DNA of 64,000 nt, from NCBI RefSeq assembly GCF_003086795.1, contig NZ_CP026003.1:3398579-3462578 (forward strand). The letters are read 5' to 3'. Origin of the DNA: Stenotrophomonas sp. SAU14A_NAIMI4_5. Its GTDB lineage: Bacteria > Pseudomonadota > Gammaproteobacteria > Xanthomonadales > Xanthomonadaceae. The position numbers and the translations under genes are program-made. How positions within the stretch are numbered: position 1 is the stretch's first letter; every line of letters starts with the position of its first letter. The notes beneath the pieces are model-generated. The model was not told the DNA's origin, made no database searches, and saw nothing but the letters and a program-made list of their open reading frames with translations. Below, piece after piece: positions 45,548 through 57,098 of this stretch.

Positions 45548-47413
45548 TTACGACTCAAGCAGCTCCATCCACGCGGCTTCGGCTTTTTCCAGCTGCGCGG
45601 CAGTGGTTTCGCGGTCGCGGCCGAGCACGGCCATGCGGGTGGCATCGGCGTAGTTGGCCGGGTCGGCCAGCTGGCGGTCCAGCTCGGCAAGGCTGTTTTC
45701 CAGCTCGGACACCTTGGTTTCGGCCGCGGCCAGCTTGTGCGGGTTGGCCGGCTTCTTCTGCACCACCTGCGCCACCGGGGCGGTCTTGACCACCACCGGC
45801 TCTTCCACCTGCTCCATGCGCGCCTTGGTGCCCTGCGCCTGCGGACGGGTACGCAGCCAGGCGGCGTAGGCATCGAGGTCGCCGTCGAACGGCTCGACCA
45901 CGCCATCGGCCACGCGCCAGAAGGTGTCGCAGACCAGGCCGATCAGGTGGCGGTCATGCGAGACCATCACGATGGCGCCGTCGAAATCAGCCAGCGCTTC
46001 GGCCAGCGCTTCGCGCATTTCCAGGTCAAGGTGGTTGGTCGGTTCGTCGAGCAGCAGCACGTTCGGCTGCTGCCACGCGATCAGCGCCAGCGCCAGGCGC
46101 GCGCGCTCACCACCGGAGAAGCCATCGACCGGTTCGAACGCGCGGTCACCGGGGAAATTCCACTTGCCAAGGAAATCGCGGAACGACTGGTTCGGCGCAT
46201 CCGGGGCGATCTCGCGGAAGTGCTCCATCGGCGACTGGCCTTCGTGCAGCGATTCCACCGTGTGCTGGGCGAAGTAGCCGATCTTCAGGTCCGGGTGCGC
46301 CGAGCGCTCGCCGGCAATCGGCATCAGCTCGCCCACCAGGGTCTTCACCAGGGTGGTCTTACCGGCACCGTTGGGGCCGAGCAGGCCGATGCGCTGGCCC
46401 GCTTCCAGGCCGAAGCCGACGTTGTGCAGGATCACCGCATCGGCGCCGTAGCCGGCCTCGACGTGGTTCAGGCGGATCAGCGAGAACGGCAGCTTGGCCG
46501 GCGGTGCGAACTCGATGCGGAACTCGCGCTCGGCACGCACCGCTTCGGTACCGGCCAGCTTGGCCAGGCGCTTCATGCGGCTCTGCGCCTGCGCGGCCTT
46601 GCTGGCCTGCGCCTTGAAGCGGTCGATGAAGCTCTGCAGGTGGGCGCGCTCGGCCTGTTCCTTCTCGTGCGCGATCTGCTGCTGGCGCAGCTGTTCGGCG
46701 CGCTGGCGCTCGAAATCGGTGTAGCCGCCCGGGTAGAGCTTGGCGCCGCCACCATGCAGGTGCAGGGTGTGGGTGGCCACGTTGTCCAGGAACTCGCGGT
46801 CATGCGAGATCAGCAGCAGGGTGCCCGGGTACTTCAGCAGCCACTGTTCCAGCCAGTACACCGCGTCCAGGTCGAGGTGGTTGGTCGGTTCGTCGAGCAG
46901 CAGCAGGTCGCTGGGCATCATCAGCGCGCGTGCCAGGTTCAGGCGCACGCGCCAGCCGCCGGAGAACGAGGACACCGCGCGGTGGTGGGTCTCGGCCGGG
47001 AAGCCCAGGCCGTGCAGCAGCTTGCCGGCACGCGCTTCGGCGTCGTAGGCGTTCAGCTCGGCCATGCGCGTATGCGCCTCGGCCACGGCTTCCCAGTCTT
47101 CACGGGCGGTAGCGTCGGCCTCGGCGGCCAGCACCGCGGCCACCTCGGTATCGCCGCCCAGCACGAAGCTCAGCGCAGGGTCGGGCAGCGACGGGGTTTC
47201 CTGGGCGACGCTGGCGATGCGCACCTTGCCGGGCAGGTCGACGTCGCCCTTGTCCGCCTCCAGCTCGCCCTTCACCGCCGCGAACAGGCTGGACTTGCCA
47301 GCACCGTTGCGGCCGACCACACCCACCCGGTAACCGGCGTGCAGGGTCAGGTCGACATTGGACAACAGCAGCCGCTCGCCGCGGCGCAAGGCGAAATTAC
47401 GAAGCGAAATCAT
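45548..47413 (-). CDS. yheS: ABC-F ATPase, YheS type
   Basis: A cytosolic ABC-F protein of 621 residues with two ATPase domains and no membrane part. Members act on ribosomes to relieve stalling. First Walker A GRNGAGKS near 35 and signature FSGGWRVRLNLARAL; second GPNGAGKT near 325 and FSGGERARLALAL. The linker between them is helical and basic (ERAHLQSFIDRFKAQASKAA), and a C-terminal coiled coil follows (ETKVSELENSLAELDRQL). The sequence follows E. coli YheS closely. ATG 47413 begins the family start MISLRNFALRRGERLL. Confidence 0.93.
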   Translation of the reverse strand: MISLRNFALRRGERLLLSNVDLTLHAGYRVGVVGRNGAGKSSLFAAVKGELEADKGDVDLPGKVRIASVAQETPSLPDPALSFVLGGDTEVAAVLAAEADATAREDWEAVAEAHTRMAELNAYDAEARAGKLLHGLGFPAETHHRAVSSFSGGWRVRLNLARALMMPSDLLLLDEPTNHLDLDAVYWLEQWLLKYPGTLLLISHDREFLDNVATHTLHLHGGGAKLYPGGYTDFERQRAEQLRQQQIAHEKEQAERAHLQSFIDRFKAQASKAAQAQSRMKRLAKLAGTEAVRAEREFRIEFAPPAKLPFSLIRLNHVEAGYGADAVILHNVGFGLEAGQRIGLLGPNGAGKTTLVKTLVGELMPIAGERSAHPDLKIGYFAQHTVESLHEGQSPMEHFREIAPDAPNQSFRDFLGKWNFPGDRAFEPVDGFSGGERARLALALIAWQQPNVLLLDEPTNHLDLEMREALAEALADFDGAIVMVSHDRHLIGLVCDTFWRVADGVVEPFDGDLDAYAAWLRTRPQAQGTKARMEQVEEPVVVKTAPVAQVVQKKPANPHKLAAAETKVSELENSLAELDRQLADPANYADATRMAVLGRDRETTAAQLEKAEAAWMELLES

Positions 47414-47631
47414 CGGGGAAGGCGTCCATATAACCGAATGGAATGTGCTGGTGAGCACTGTTCCTGCGACGCAATTCTAGCGTTAACGAATACTTGACGC
47501 GCCCCGGGAAGCGACGCGGTCGCTCCACATCTCTCCCTCGTCGAGTCCGCGCGCCTCCCGGGCCCCTCCCCCGCCAATGCCCGCCACAGCTAAATGCTTG
47601 CTTTTGCAACGTTTTTTCACATGACGCGCAT

Positions 47632-47660
47632 TTGACAGCTGCTTAAATTCCCGTTAATTG
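47632..47660 (+). promoter_or_regulatory. Candidate promoter for the TonB-dependent receptor
   Basis: TTGACA at 47632-47637 and TAATTG at 47655-47660 with a 17-base spacer, about 90 bases before the receptor start. The remaining part of this 336-base gap holds no gene. Confidence 0.35.
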
Positions 47661-47749
47661 CTGTATTGCGCACCGCAACAACCGTCGTCCGCCTCACCCC
47701 CGTGATGTCGATTCCGGTGCCAGTTCCCGCCAACCGGAGCCCCACCCCG

Positions 47750-50137
<2,388 letters not shown>

Positions 50138-50357
50138 GGGGTAACGGGCATCTCGGTGGTAGTGCCGGCCGCTGGCCGGCAGACCCTTGCCGTATCTGGA
50201 GGAGAGCCCCTTCTTGTTGAAGGGGCGCGCCGAAGGCGGGGGTAGAGGAGAAATGCGTGGGCAAACCCGACGGCCGCGGCACGTGGCCGGCGGGTTTGCC
50301 GTATGTGGCCGCATCGGTGAAAATCGGGGCATCCCCCCCGATTTCCTGCGAGTGCCG
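50138..50357. other. Intergenic region with one GTAG repeat
   Basis: 220 bases between the receptor and the antiporter. A GTAG unit (50159-50181, GCCGGCC class) begins 21 bases after the receptor stop. The remainder has no gene; an open frame leading into the antiporter lacks a ribosome site. Confidence 0.6.
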
Positions 50358-52055
50358 ATGCACCATGACACCGACCTGATCAACATCGTGGCCGTTGGCC
50401 TGGGGCTCGCCTTCATCTTCGGCGCGCTGGCCAACAAGCTGCGCTTGTCTCCTCTGGTCGGGTATCTGGTGGCTGGCATCTGCGTCGGCCCGTTCACCCC
50501 CGGCTTCGTCGCCGACCAGGCGCTGGCCAACCAGCTGGCCGAACTTGGCGTGATGCTGCTGATGTTCGGCGTCGGCCTGCACTTCTCGCTGAAGGACCTG
50601 ATGGCGGTGAAGGCCATCGCCATCCCCGGTGCCATCGGCCAGATCGCCGTGGCCACCCTGCTGGGCTGGGGCGTGGCCTGGCTGATGGGCTGGCCGGCCC
50701 TGCACGGGGTCATCTTCGGTTTCTCGCTGGCTACCGCCAGTACCGTGGTGCTGCTGCGGGCGATGGAAGAACGCCGCCTGCTGGAAACCCTGCGCGGCAA
50801 GATCGCCGTGGGCTGGCTGATCGTCGAGGACCTGGCCTGCGTCCTGGCACTGGTGATGATGCCGGTGCTGGCCGGTGTGTTCGGCCCCGACGCCGCCAAG
50901 GAAACCCACACCCTCGGCAGCGTGCTGGCCGACATCGGCTGGACCTTCGTGCAGCTGGGCCTGTTCGTGGCGGTGATGCTGGTGGTCGGCCGCCGGGTCA
51001 TTCCGTGGATCCTGGAGCGCATCGCCGGCACCGGTTCGCGCGAGCTGTTCACCCTGTCGGTGCTGGCCATCGCGCTGGGCGTGGCGTTCGGCTCGGCCAT
51101 GCTGTTCGGCGTGTCCTTCGCGCTGGGCGCGTTCTTCGCCGGCATGCTGCTCAACGAATCCGAACTGAGCCACAAGGCGGCGCACGATTCGCTGCCGCTG
51201 CGCGATGCGTTCGCGGTGCTGTTCTTCGTGTCGGTCGGCATGCTGTTCGACCCCAACATCATCGTGCAGCACCCCTGGCAGGTGCTGGCGACGGTGGCGA
51301 TCATCATGTTCGGCAAGTCGGCGGCAGCGTTCTTCATCGTGCGCGCCTTCGGCCACCCGACCAGCACGGCGCTGACCATCTCGGCCAGCCTGGCGCAGAT
51401 CGGCGAATTCGCCTTCATCATCGCCGGCCTCGGCGTGGCGCTGCAGATCCTGCCCAAGGAAGGCCAGTCGTTGGTGCTGGCCGGTGCGCTGGTGTCGATC
51501 ATGCTCAATCCGCTGGTGTTCGGCCTCCTGGACCGCTGGCAGGCCAAGCAGGAGCAGTCGCCGCAGGCGGCCGAGCCCGAAGAGGCCACCGGCCCCTCGC
51601 GCGACCTGCATGGCCACGCCATCGTGATCGGCTACGGCCGCGTGGGCAGCGAGCTGGCGCAGGTGCTGCGCGACCGTGGCGTGCCGGTGCTGGTGATCGA
51701 TGACAACAAGGAACACGTCGAGCAGGCGCACGCCAAGGGCCTGGCGGCGATCCGCGGCAGTGCCGCCGCCGACCGGGTGCTGGCCGAGGCCCATCCGGAG
51801 CGCGCGAAGATCGCGGTGCTGGCCATTCCGCAACCGCTGGAAGCCGGTGAGGCGCTGGCCAAGCTGCGGGCGATCAATCCGGACCTGACCCTGCTGGCCC
51901 GGGCGCACAGCGATGCGGAAGTGAAGCATCTGCTGGAACACGGTGCCGATGGCACGGTGATGGCCGAGCGCGAGCTGGCGTATTCGCTGGCGGAGATGAT
52001 CATGTCGACGCCGCCGTACCGGAACCTGGGGCAGCACAGCATCCCGGTGGTTTAA
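50358..52055 (+). CDS. ybaL: Cation/proton antiporter, YbaL/KefB type
   Basis: A monovalent cation:proton antiporter-2 family protein of 565 residues. A membrane domain of about 12 segments (residues 5-385) has GYLVAGICVGPFTPGFV, FSLATASTVVLLRAMEERR and VSFALGAFFAGMLLNESELS. A cytosolic RCK/TrkA-N domain follows, with the nucleotide loop VIGYGRVGSELAQVL near 415-430 and acidic VIDDN. It probably exports K+ in exchange for protons. ATG 50358 starts the family N-terminus HDTDLINIVAVGLGLAF. Confidence 0.93.
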   Translation: MHHDTDLINIVAVGLGLAFIFGALANKLRLSPLVGYLVAGICVGPFTPGFVADQALANQLAELGVMLLMFGVGLHFSLKDLMAVKAIAIPGAIGQIAVATLLGWGVAWLMGWPALHGVIFGFSLATASTVVLLRAMEERRLLETLRGKIAVGWLIVEDLACVLALVMMPVLAGVFGPDAAKETHTLGSVLADIGWTFVQLGLFVAVMLVVGRRVIPWILERIAGTGSRELFTLSVLAIALGVAFGSAMLFGVSFALGAFFAGMLLNESELSHKAAHDSLPLRDAFAVLFFVSVGMLFDPNIIVQHPWQVLATVAIIMFGKSAAAFFIVRAFGHPTSTALTISASLAQIGEFAFIIAGLGVALQILPKEGQSLVLAGALVSIMLNPLVFGLLDRWQAKQEQSPQAAEPEEATGPSRDLHGHAIVIGYGRVGSELAQVLRDRGVPVLVIDDNKEHVEQAHAKGLAAIRGSAAADRVLAEAHPERAKIAVLAIPQPLEAGEALAKLRAINPDLTLLARAHSDAEVKHLLEHGADGTVMAERELAYSLAEMIMSTPPYRNLGQHSIPVV

Positions 52056-52066
52056 GGGGTGGGGCG

Positions 52067-52356
52067 TGGCAGGGCTTGCAGCCCTGCACCTGCTGAATCA
52101 ACGTCAACTTCAACGTCAAAAGCTGACTGTCCGTGGGATGGCGGGGCGGGTCCGGTGGCAGGGGACGCCGTAAACCCATCCATGGGGGCTTGGTCGCGGC
52201 ATCCATGCCGCTCACACCCCTGCCACCGGACCCACCCCGCCTTCGACACTTTCCCGCGGCTGTCGGAAATGCTGATGTTGGAACTGCTGATGTTGGTGGG
52301 TGCCGACCGTTGGTCGGCACGGGGTCGGATCCCGTTGCTGCGTAACGGGCTCTGAC
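52067..52356 (+). repeat. Composite hairpin repeat, copy D
   Basis: Modules in order are a GCAGGGCT palindrome (about 52067-52088), the AACGTCAA words, and a long hairpin with 25-bp arms at 52140-52164 and 52217-52241 (one G-T pair). Then come the inner stem GCGGCATCCATGCCGC, TTCGACACTTT, a GTGCCGACC palindrome (about 52299-52320) and a GGATCC-centred palindrome (52321-52356). No gene is present. Confidence 0.8.
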
Positions 52357-52393
52357 CTGGATCTGCACTGGTAGGTGTCGACCTTGGTCGACA

Positions 52394-52430
52394 CAAAAAA
52401 ATCCCCGGCGGGCCCGCACCCGTCGGGGAT
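52394..52430 (-). terminator. Factor-independent terminator of metY
   Basis: Read on the minus strand, the stem ATCCCCGACGGG / CCCGCCGGGGAT (one mismatch) with a six-base loop is followed by a run of T. It lies about 115 bases after the metY stop, so a short 3' tail is transcribed. Confidence 0.8.
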
Positions 52431-52542
52431 TCGTCTTGCTGGGATTGCCAGTTCTGCCACGCCTTGGAGAGGCAGTTCCACCGTAACCCATCCTGCCCCG
52501 TGTGGTGATCGCCGCTGGCGATGACGACCAAGCCTGCAGCTA

Positions 52543-53829
52543 TCAGGCCGCCGCCAGCGCCTGCTCCAGGTCGGCGCGCAGGTCGCCGATGTGTTCGATA
52601 CCGATCGACAGCCGCACGGTGTCCTCGCTGACGCCGGCACGGGCCAGTTCGTCGGCATCCAGCTGGCGGTGCGTGGTCGAGGCCGGATGCGTGGCCAGCG
52701 ATTTTGCGTCGCCGAGGTTCACCAGGCGGGTGAACAGCTTGAGCGCATCCAGAAAGCGTGCGCCTGCATCGCGGCCACCAGGCAGGCCGAAGGTCAGCAC
52801 ACCAGAGCCGTGCCCGCCCAGATAGCGCTGCGCGGCGGCATGTTCGGGGTCGTCGGCCAGGCCGGCATAACGCACCCACGCCACCTTGGCGTGCGCCTGC
52901 AGGTACTGCGCCACCGCAAGTGCGTTGGCGTTGATCCGCTCCATGCGCAGGGCCAGGGTTTCGATGCCCTGCAGGATCAGGAAGGCATTGAACGGCGACA
53001 GCGCTGCACCCGTGTTGCGCAACGGCACCACCCGCGCGCGGCCGATGTACGCCGCCGGGCCAAGCGCTTCGGTGTAGACCACGCCGTGGTAGCTGGGGTC
53101 GGGTTCGTTCAAGCGGGCGAAGCGCGTGCGCTGCGCGGCCCAGTCGAAGCGGCCCGAATCAACGATCGCGCCACCCAGGCTGGTGCCATGGCCGCCCAGA
53201 TACTTCGTCAGCGAATGCACCACGATGTCGGCGCCGTGCTCGAACGGGCGCAGCAGGAACGGCGTGGCCACGGTGTTGTCGACGATCAGCGGCACGCCGG
53301 CCGCATGCGCCACCTCGGCGATCGCGGCGATGTCGGTGACATTCCCGCGCGGGTTGCCGATGGATTCGACGAACACAGCCTTGGTGCGTTCGTCGATGAG
53401 CGCGGCGAACGCAGCAGGGTCCGCCGGATCTGCGAAGCGCGCGGTGATGCCGTACTGCGGCAGGGTGTGCGCCAGCAGGTTGAGACTGCCGCCATACAGC
53501 GCGCTGGCTGCCACGATGTTGTCGCCGGCCTCGGCGATGGTCTGGATGGCATAAGTGATGGCCGCCTGCCCCGAGGCCAGCGCCAGTGCACCGATGCCGC
53601 CTTCCAGCTCGGCCAGGCGCTGTTCCAGCACATCGGTGGTGGGGTTCATGATGCGGGTGTAGATGTTGCCCGGCACCTTCAGGTCGAACAGGTCCGCGCC
53701 GTGCTGGGTGTCATCGAAGGCGTAGGCCACGGTCTGGTAGATCGGCACCGCCACCGCACGCGTGGTCGGGTCGGGCCGGTAGCCGCCATGCACGGCCAGG
53801 GTTTCCAGTCGCCACTGCGGGTCACTCAT
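52543..53829 (-). CDS. metY: O-acetylhomoserine sulfhydrylase family enzyme
   Basis: PLP-dependent enzyme of 428 residues that makes homocysteine from O-acetylhomoserine and sulfide, or acts as a close relative in cysteine/methionine metabolism. N-terminal LETLAVHGGYRPDPTTRAVA and YTRIMNPTTDVLEQRLAELEGG are typical. The PLP lysine lies in VVHSLTKYLGGHGTSLGG. Its length over 420 fits MetY rather than MetB or MetC. No riboswitch is visible upstream. The gene symbol is by family only. Confidence 0.88.
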   Translation of the reverse strand: MSDPQWRLETLAVHGGYRPDPTTRAVAVPIYQTVAYAFDDTQHGADLFDLKVPGNIYTRIMNPTTDVLEQRLAELEGGIGALALASGQAAITYAIQTIAEAGDNIVAASALYGGSLNLLAHTLPQYGITARFADPADPAAFAALIDERTKAVFVESIGNPRGNVTDIAAIAEVAHAAGVPLIVDNTVATPFLLRPFEHGADIVVHSLTKYLGGHGTSLGGAIVDSGRFDWAAQRTRFARLNEPDPSYHGVVYTEALGPAAYIGRARVVPLRNTGAALSPFNAFLILQGIETLALRMERINANALAVAQYLQAHAKVAWVRYAGLADDPEHAAAQRYLGGHGSGVLTFGLPGGRDAGARFLDALKLFTRLVNLGDAKSLATHPASTTHRQLDADELARAGVSEDTVRLSIGIEHIGDLRADLEQALAAA

Positions 53830-53920
53830 CGCACCTGACTCCATCCGGGAAACGGCCACCATAGGGCAGCCGTGTCGCGCGGGTCAGACCCACTGGCAAT
53901 CAGGCCCTTACTGCGGGTTA

Positions 53921-54481
53921 TCAGCGGCCGTCGCCCGGGCACGCAGGCCCCTCGCCGCTACCGCACAACATCACGCCACTGAGCCACTTCACCCAGGTCA
54001 CCACGTCAGCTTCCTTCACCTCGGTGCGGAACGCCTTCTGCACGGTGTAGAAGCCCTCCTGCCCCTGGATGCCCTTGATCCAGGAGGTTTCCGGCTTGCC
54101 GGTAGCGGGGTTGAGTGGGCAACTGAGCATCAGCACCGCCATCGGGCGGCCGTGTTCCTGACCCTCACGCAGCCAGTTCGCCTGCGTGTCCGGGCAGGCA
54201 CCGCGCCAGCCGGCTTCCATGAAGCCGAGAAAGTCTCGTGGTGAGACCCCCGCAGAATTCGGCGCGATATTGACCGTGATCATGTCGGTCCAGGCTTCCA
54301 CCGTCTGCCCCTTGGGCACGAACTCGGTGATGTCGCCGGTCTTCGGATCAGACGCCTCAAAGGCTTTGACATAGCCATCGAACCTTGGCATCAGCACCTG
54401 TTCGCCGGACGCCATCGCGGTGGCGGACATCAGGCTCGTGGCCAGTGCGAAACACAACGGGGCAGTACGGAACATCTTCAT
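53921..54481 (-). CDS. Secreted protein of unknown function
   Basis: A 186-residue protein with a signal peptide (APLCFALATSLMSATAMA). The mature part has four Cys (RGACPD, LSCPLN, VMLCGS, GPACPG), suggesting disulfides, and FTVQKAFRTEV-like strands. GGAGAAGGAG before ATG 54481 sets the start. I recognise no family. It is divergent from the lipase cassette, with 380 bases between. Confidence 0.72.
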   Translation of the reverse strand: MKMFRTAPLCFALATSLMSATAMASGEQVLMPRFDGYVKAFEASDPKTGDITEFVPKGQTVEAWTDMITVNIAPNSAGVSPRDFLGFMEAGWRGACPDTQANWLREGQEHGRPMAVLMLSCPLNPATGKPETSWIKGIQGQEGFYTVQKAFRTEVKEADVVTWVKWLSGVMLCGSGEGPACPGDGR

Positions 54482-54762
54482 GGAACTCCTTCTCCTGAAA
54501 AATAAGAACGTCATGTCAGACGGCATCTGTCTGACTGGCGAACAGCATTACGCCGACTATCCGCACCGCGCCAGCAGAATTTCCTCGTATCAAGATCGTG
54601 GCCACTGCAGACACGGGGCAGAGCCGCCCCACACGTGCATGGGTGCAGTCGCAAAGAGGGTAGACCGAGGCAAATACGACATCGACTGGGTCGGTTGTGA
54701 TCGCGCCACTGACGCATTTGACCGACAGGTATGGCGCCTGAATCTGATCCAAGCCTTAACGA
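54482..54762. other. Gene-free stretch before the first lipase cassette
   Basis: No gene is supported. A 7-bp inverted repeat, GTCAGAC / GTCTGAC, lies at 54515-54535, 35 bases from the start of the minus-strand gene, and may be an operator. The remainder shows short open frames without motifs. Confidence 0.5.
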
Positions 54763-54833
54763 TGTGATTTTCATCACAGAATCTTGATTGAGGCCTTGTC
54801 GATTTGATTGCCGCCCATCCCCAGCCGTATTGT
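54763..54833 (+). promoter_or_regulatory. Clp/CRP site and promoter of cassette 1
   Basis: TGTGA-TTTTCA-TCACA at 54763-54778 is a perfect CRP-family palindrome. TTGATT at 54804-54809 and TATTGT at 54828-54833 with an 18-base spacer form a promoter, so the site centres near -70, an activating position for CRP. The same layout stands before cassette 2. Confidence 0.7.
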
Positions 54834-54862
54834 GGAGACATTCAAGGATGCTGAGCCGGTTG

Positions 54863-55525
54863 ATGATGGAACTCGACGGACATCAAATCAATGCGCGTGT
54901 TGCCTGCCGCGCGCTCTGCCCTCTACTTCTGGCATCACTGCCGCTGCTGACCGCGTGCGGGAGCAAGGAGCGCGCACCGCCGCCGTATGAAGCCAATCCT
55001 TCGCCGAAAGAGGCGTATGAGGTGGTGGTTACTACGCATGATGCGCCAGAGGACATGTATGCATCGTCCGCAACAGTGACCTACGCGATTGAAAACGAGG
55101 ACTGTCTTCCGCCAATAGAAAACTTCGAAGGGGTCCGCTATGAACCGGACACGCACACTTTGGAAGTTCCAATCAAGAGGACGGGAAAACGCGAGTACAC
55201 CGGAATTTTCTTCAGCGACGGCATGCTGGAACAGGACTACTACAGACGCGGTAAGTGTCGATGGTCCGTACAGACAGTAGGAGCTGTTCTCAAGACCCCT
55301 GCTTCCAAGGCCTACACGTACTTCACCATACTTACGCCCCTCGTCAAGAAAGAAGCCGTAACAAGGTACGCACTGAAGGAAATCCGCCCTTGGAAGAACG
55401 ACGGACAGGTCTATCGATCAAGGGACTGGTCACAAGAGATGTTCGACGAAGAAGTATCTCCACTGGAACATGAAAAATTCTTCTCGTACAGCATATCGGC
55501 TGGCGAAAGGAAACCCCAACCATGA
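54863..55525 (+). CDS. Lipoprotein, candidate immunity protein (cassette 1)
   Basis: A 220-residue protein with a lipoprotein signal (CPLLLASLPLLTACGSKE, Cys near 33). The mature start APPPYEANPSPKEAYEVVVT is nearly identical to the paralog at 57099. It is probably anchored in the envelope facing the periplasm. Its stop overlaps the lipase start (ATGA). A lipoprotein coupled to a lipase-like toxin is the layout of periplasmic immunity proteins; this role is inferred. The start is chosen by alignment of the two copies; ATG 54848 is also open. Confidence 0.7.
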   Translation: MMELDGHQINARVACRALCPLLLASLPLLTACGSKERAPPPYEANPSPKEAYEVVVTTHDAPEDMYASSATVTYAIENEDCLPPIENFEGVRYEPDTHTLEVPIKRTGKREYTGIFFSDGMLEQDYYRRGKCRWSVQTVGAVLKTPASKAYTYFTILTPLVKKEAVTRYALKEIRPWKNDGQVYRSRDWSQEMFDEEVSPLEHEKFFSYSISAGERKPQP

Positions 55526-56758
55526 GCAGGAACGCTGCGGCAGATCTCTCATTCCACACCTACAGCGCGCCAGCGCCCACTCCGGACGGCAGCCCGCCTC
55601 GGGCTGAGGCCGGAGGTGAGATATTCGAGATAGTTGGCCACCTCGACAGACCCAGCGGCTACCAAGGGTCCATCTACAGAAGTGTGAGGACAGGCGACTT
55701 CGTCGTAGCTCACCGTGGCACCGAGTTCGACCGCGAGTTGCTGAAGGATGGCGCGGTCGATCTCGGCATGGTCACGACGCGATTCAACGCTCAAGTCAAG
55801 GATGCTTTGGAGCTGACACGACAGGCCAAGGAAATGGCCGAACGAGATGGCACCAAACTCTCGGTGACCGGCCACTCGCTCGGCGCGTGCATGGCACAAG
55901 TCACCGGACATCATTACAACCTCCCGGGCGAAGGATTCAACCCGTATGGTGCGGCCAGCCTGGGCTATCGCATCCCGAGTGGCCAGCCTGCGAATGCGGC
56001 CCTTCGTCAATCATGTCACCGCCGGTGACTTCGTCAGCGCCGCAGGCAAGCATTACGGCAGCATTGAGATGTATGCCGCGCCTGGAGAGCTCACCCTGTT
56101 GCGTAATGCGGAGCTCGCCTCCCGCCTGGCCGGCGGACTAGGCGGCACAGGTGGCAACCCCCTGCCATCACTCGCTCTGTCCGATTCGCACCGGATGAAG
56201 CACTTTGTCGATCGCGTCGAGAATGGCGTCGAGATCAAGTCGGTGCTGGATGACCCTTCGGCGCGGATCACAGATCCCGAGGATCAGCGCAGGGTCGATG
56301 CCTATCGAACAAGCATCCATCAGATGCGCGCCACCGCGACGGTGATTACCCGTGGCCCGCCCGGCCTGGTGCTGGACGCCGTCGACAAACTCCGCGGCCC
56401 GGATGAACCCGGTGCCTCCGCCGGGCGCCAGGCGGAGGCAGCAAGGCTTGCCGCGCATCCGTTCAATCCGGCCGAGCAACGCAATGCGCCGGGCTCCCAC
56501 GGCGGACCGCTACGCGAGCAGCCAGAGTTCCAGACGGCCTCCCCGTTGGGCCAGCGCTTGAATGAACTGCTCAACGCAGCCCCCGACCGTTTCAAGGTCC
56601 TCAACCAGCAGATGTCCACGCTCAATGCTGGCCAGGCGCTGGACCAGCAGGCGCAGTCCCAGGTGGATGCCGAGGACCGGGCGCGCCCGCACAGCCAGAA
56701 ACAGGTCGCCCAGCAGGCCGCACAACAGGAACAGGCAGCCTCGGCCATGCACCGTTGA
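55522..56758 (+). pseudogene. Lipase-like effector candidate, frameshifted (cassette 1)
   Basis: The first frame (55522-56028) gives 168 residues with the nucleophile elbow TGHSLGA and the RGTEFDREL motif, then runs into a stop. The matching remainder continues in another frame from about 56000 (PFVNHVTAGDFVSAAGKHYGS) to TGA 56756. Against copy 2, two bases are missing at about 55997-56001 in a GC-rich run (GCGGCCC where GCGGCGCCC is expected). The C-terminal part is Gln-rich. The truncated product keeps the Ser elbow but loses the probable acidic and His residues, so it is likely inactive. Confidence 0.8.
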
Positions 56759-56776
56759 CCCAGCGGAGACACGCTC

Positions 56777-56998
56777 ATGGATGAACGCGAACTGGAAGAT
56801 CTGATCAGCAAGACCGCCCTGCTGCTGGAGCGCTACCAGCGGATGTGCACGGACATGGGCCAGCAGCACTCGCAGCTGTCGGCCGCGTTGAGCGGGCTTG
56901 CACCGTCACTACCCGCGCAGTTCCTGGCCAGCGCCGATGCTGCCGTAGCTAGGCTGAGCCGCGGCGCCGTGACAGCACTGCCTGAATTTGGCTACTGA
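56777..56998 (+). CDS. Shortened coiled-coil protein (cassette 1)
   Basis: A 73-residue protein starting MDERELEDLISKTALLLERY, with heptad-like helices. It matches the first 60 residues of the 191-residue protein at 59030 and then changes to SRGAVTALPEFGY and stops. The coiled-coil remainder and the membrane helix are missing, so it is a truncated copy. GGAGA precedes the start. Eighteen bases separate it from the lipase remnant. Confidence 0.65.
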   Translation: MDERELEDLISKTALLLERYQRMCTDMGQQHSQLSAALSGLAPSLPAQFLASADAAVARLSRGAVTALPEFGY

Positions 56999-57000
56999 CA

Positions 57001-57071
57001 TGTGATGGCCATCACACATTCCGCCACAGAGCCATGTCGATTTGAAAAGACCCCATTCGCAGCCGTATCGT
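57001..57071 (+). promoter_or_regulatory. Clp/CRP site and promoter of cassette 2
   Basis: TGTGA-TGGCCA-TCACA at 57001-57016 is a perfect CRP-family palindrome. TTGAAA at 57042-57047 and TATCGT at 57066-57071 have an 18-base spacer. The palindrome-to-promoter distance equals that of cassette 1 although the six central bases differ. Confidence 0.7.
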
Positions 57072-57098
57072 TTGGGCACTAAAAGGACGCTCGACCGG

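Noticed and set aside
53830..53920. SAM riboswitch before metY
   Set aside because: The gap of about 90 bases is too short and shows no SAM-type helices.
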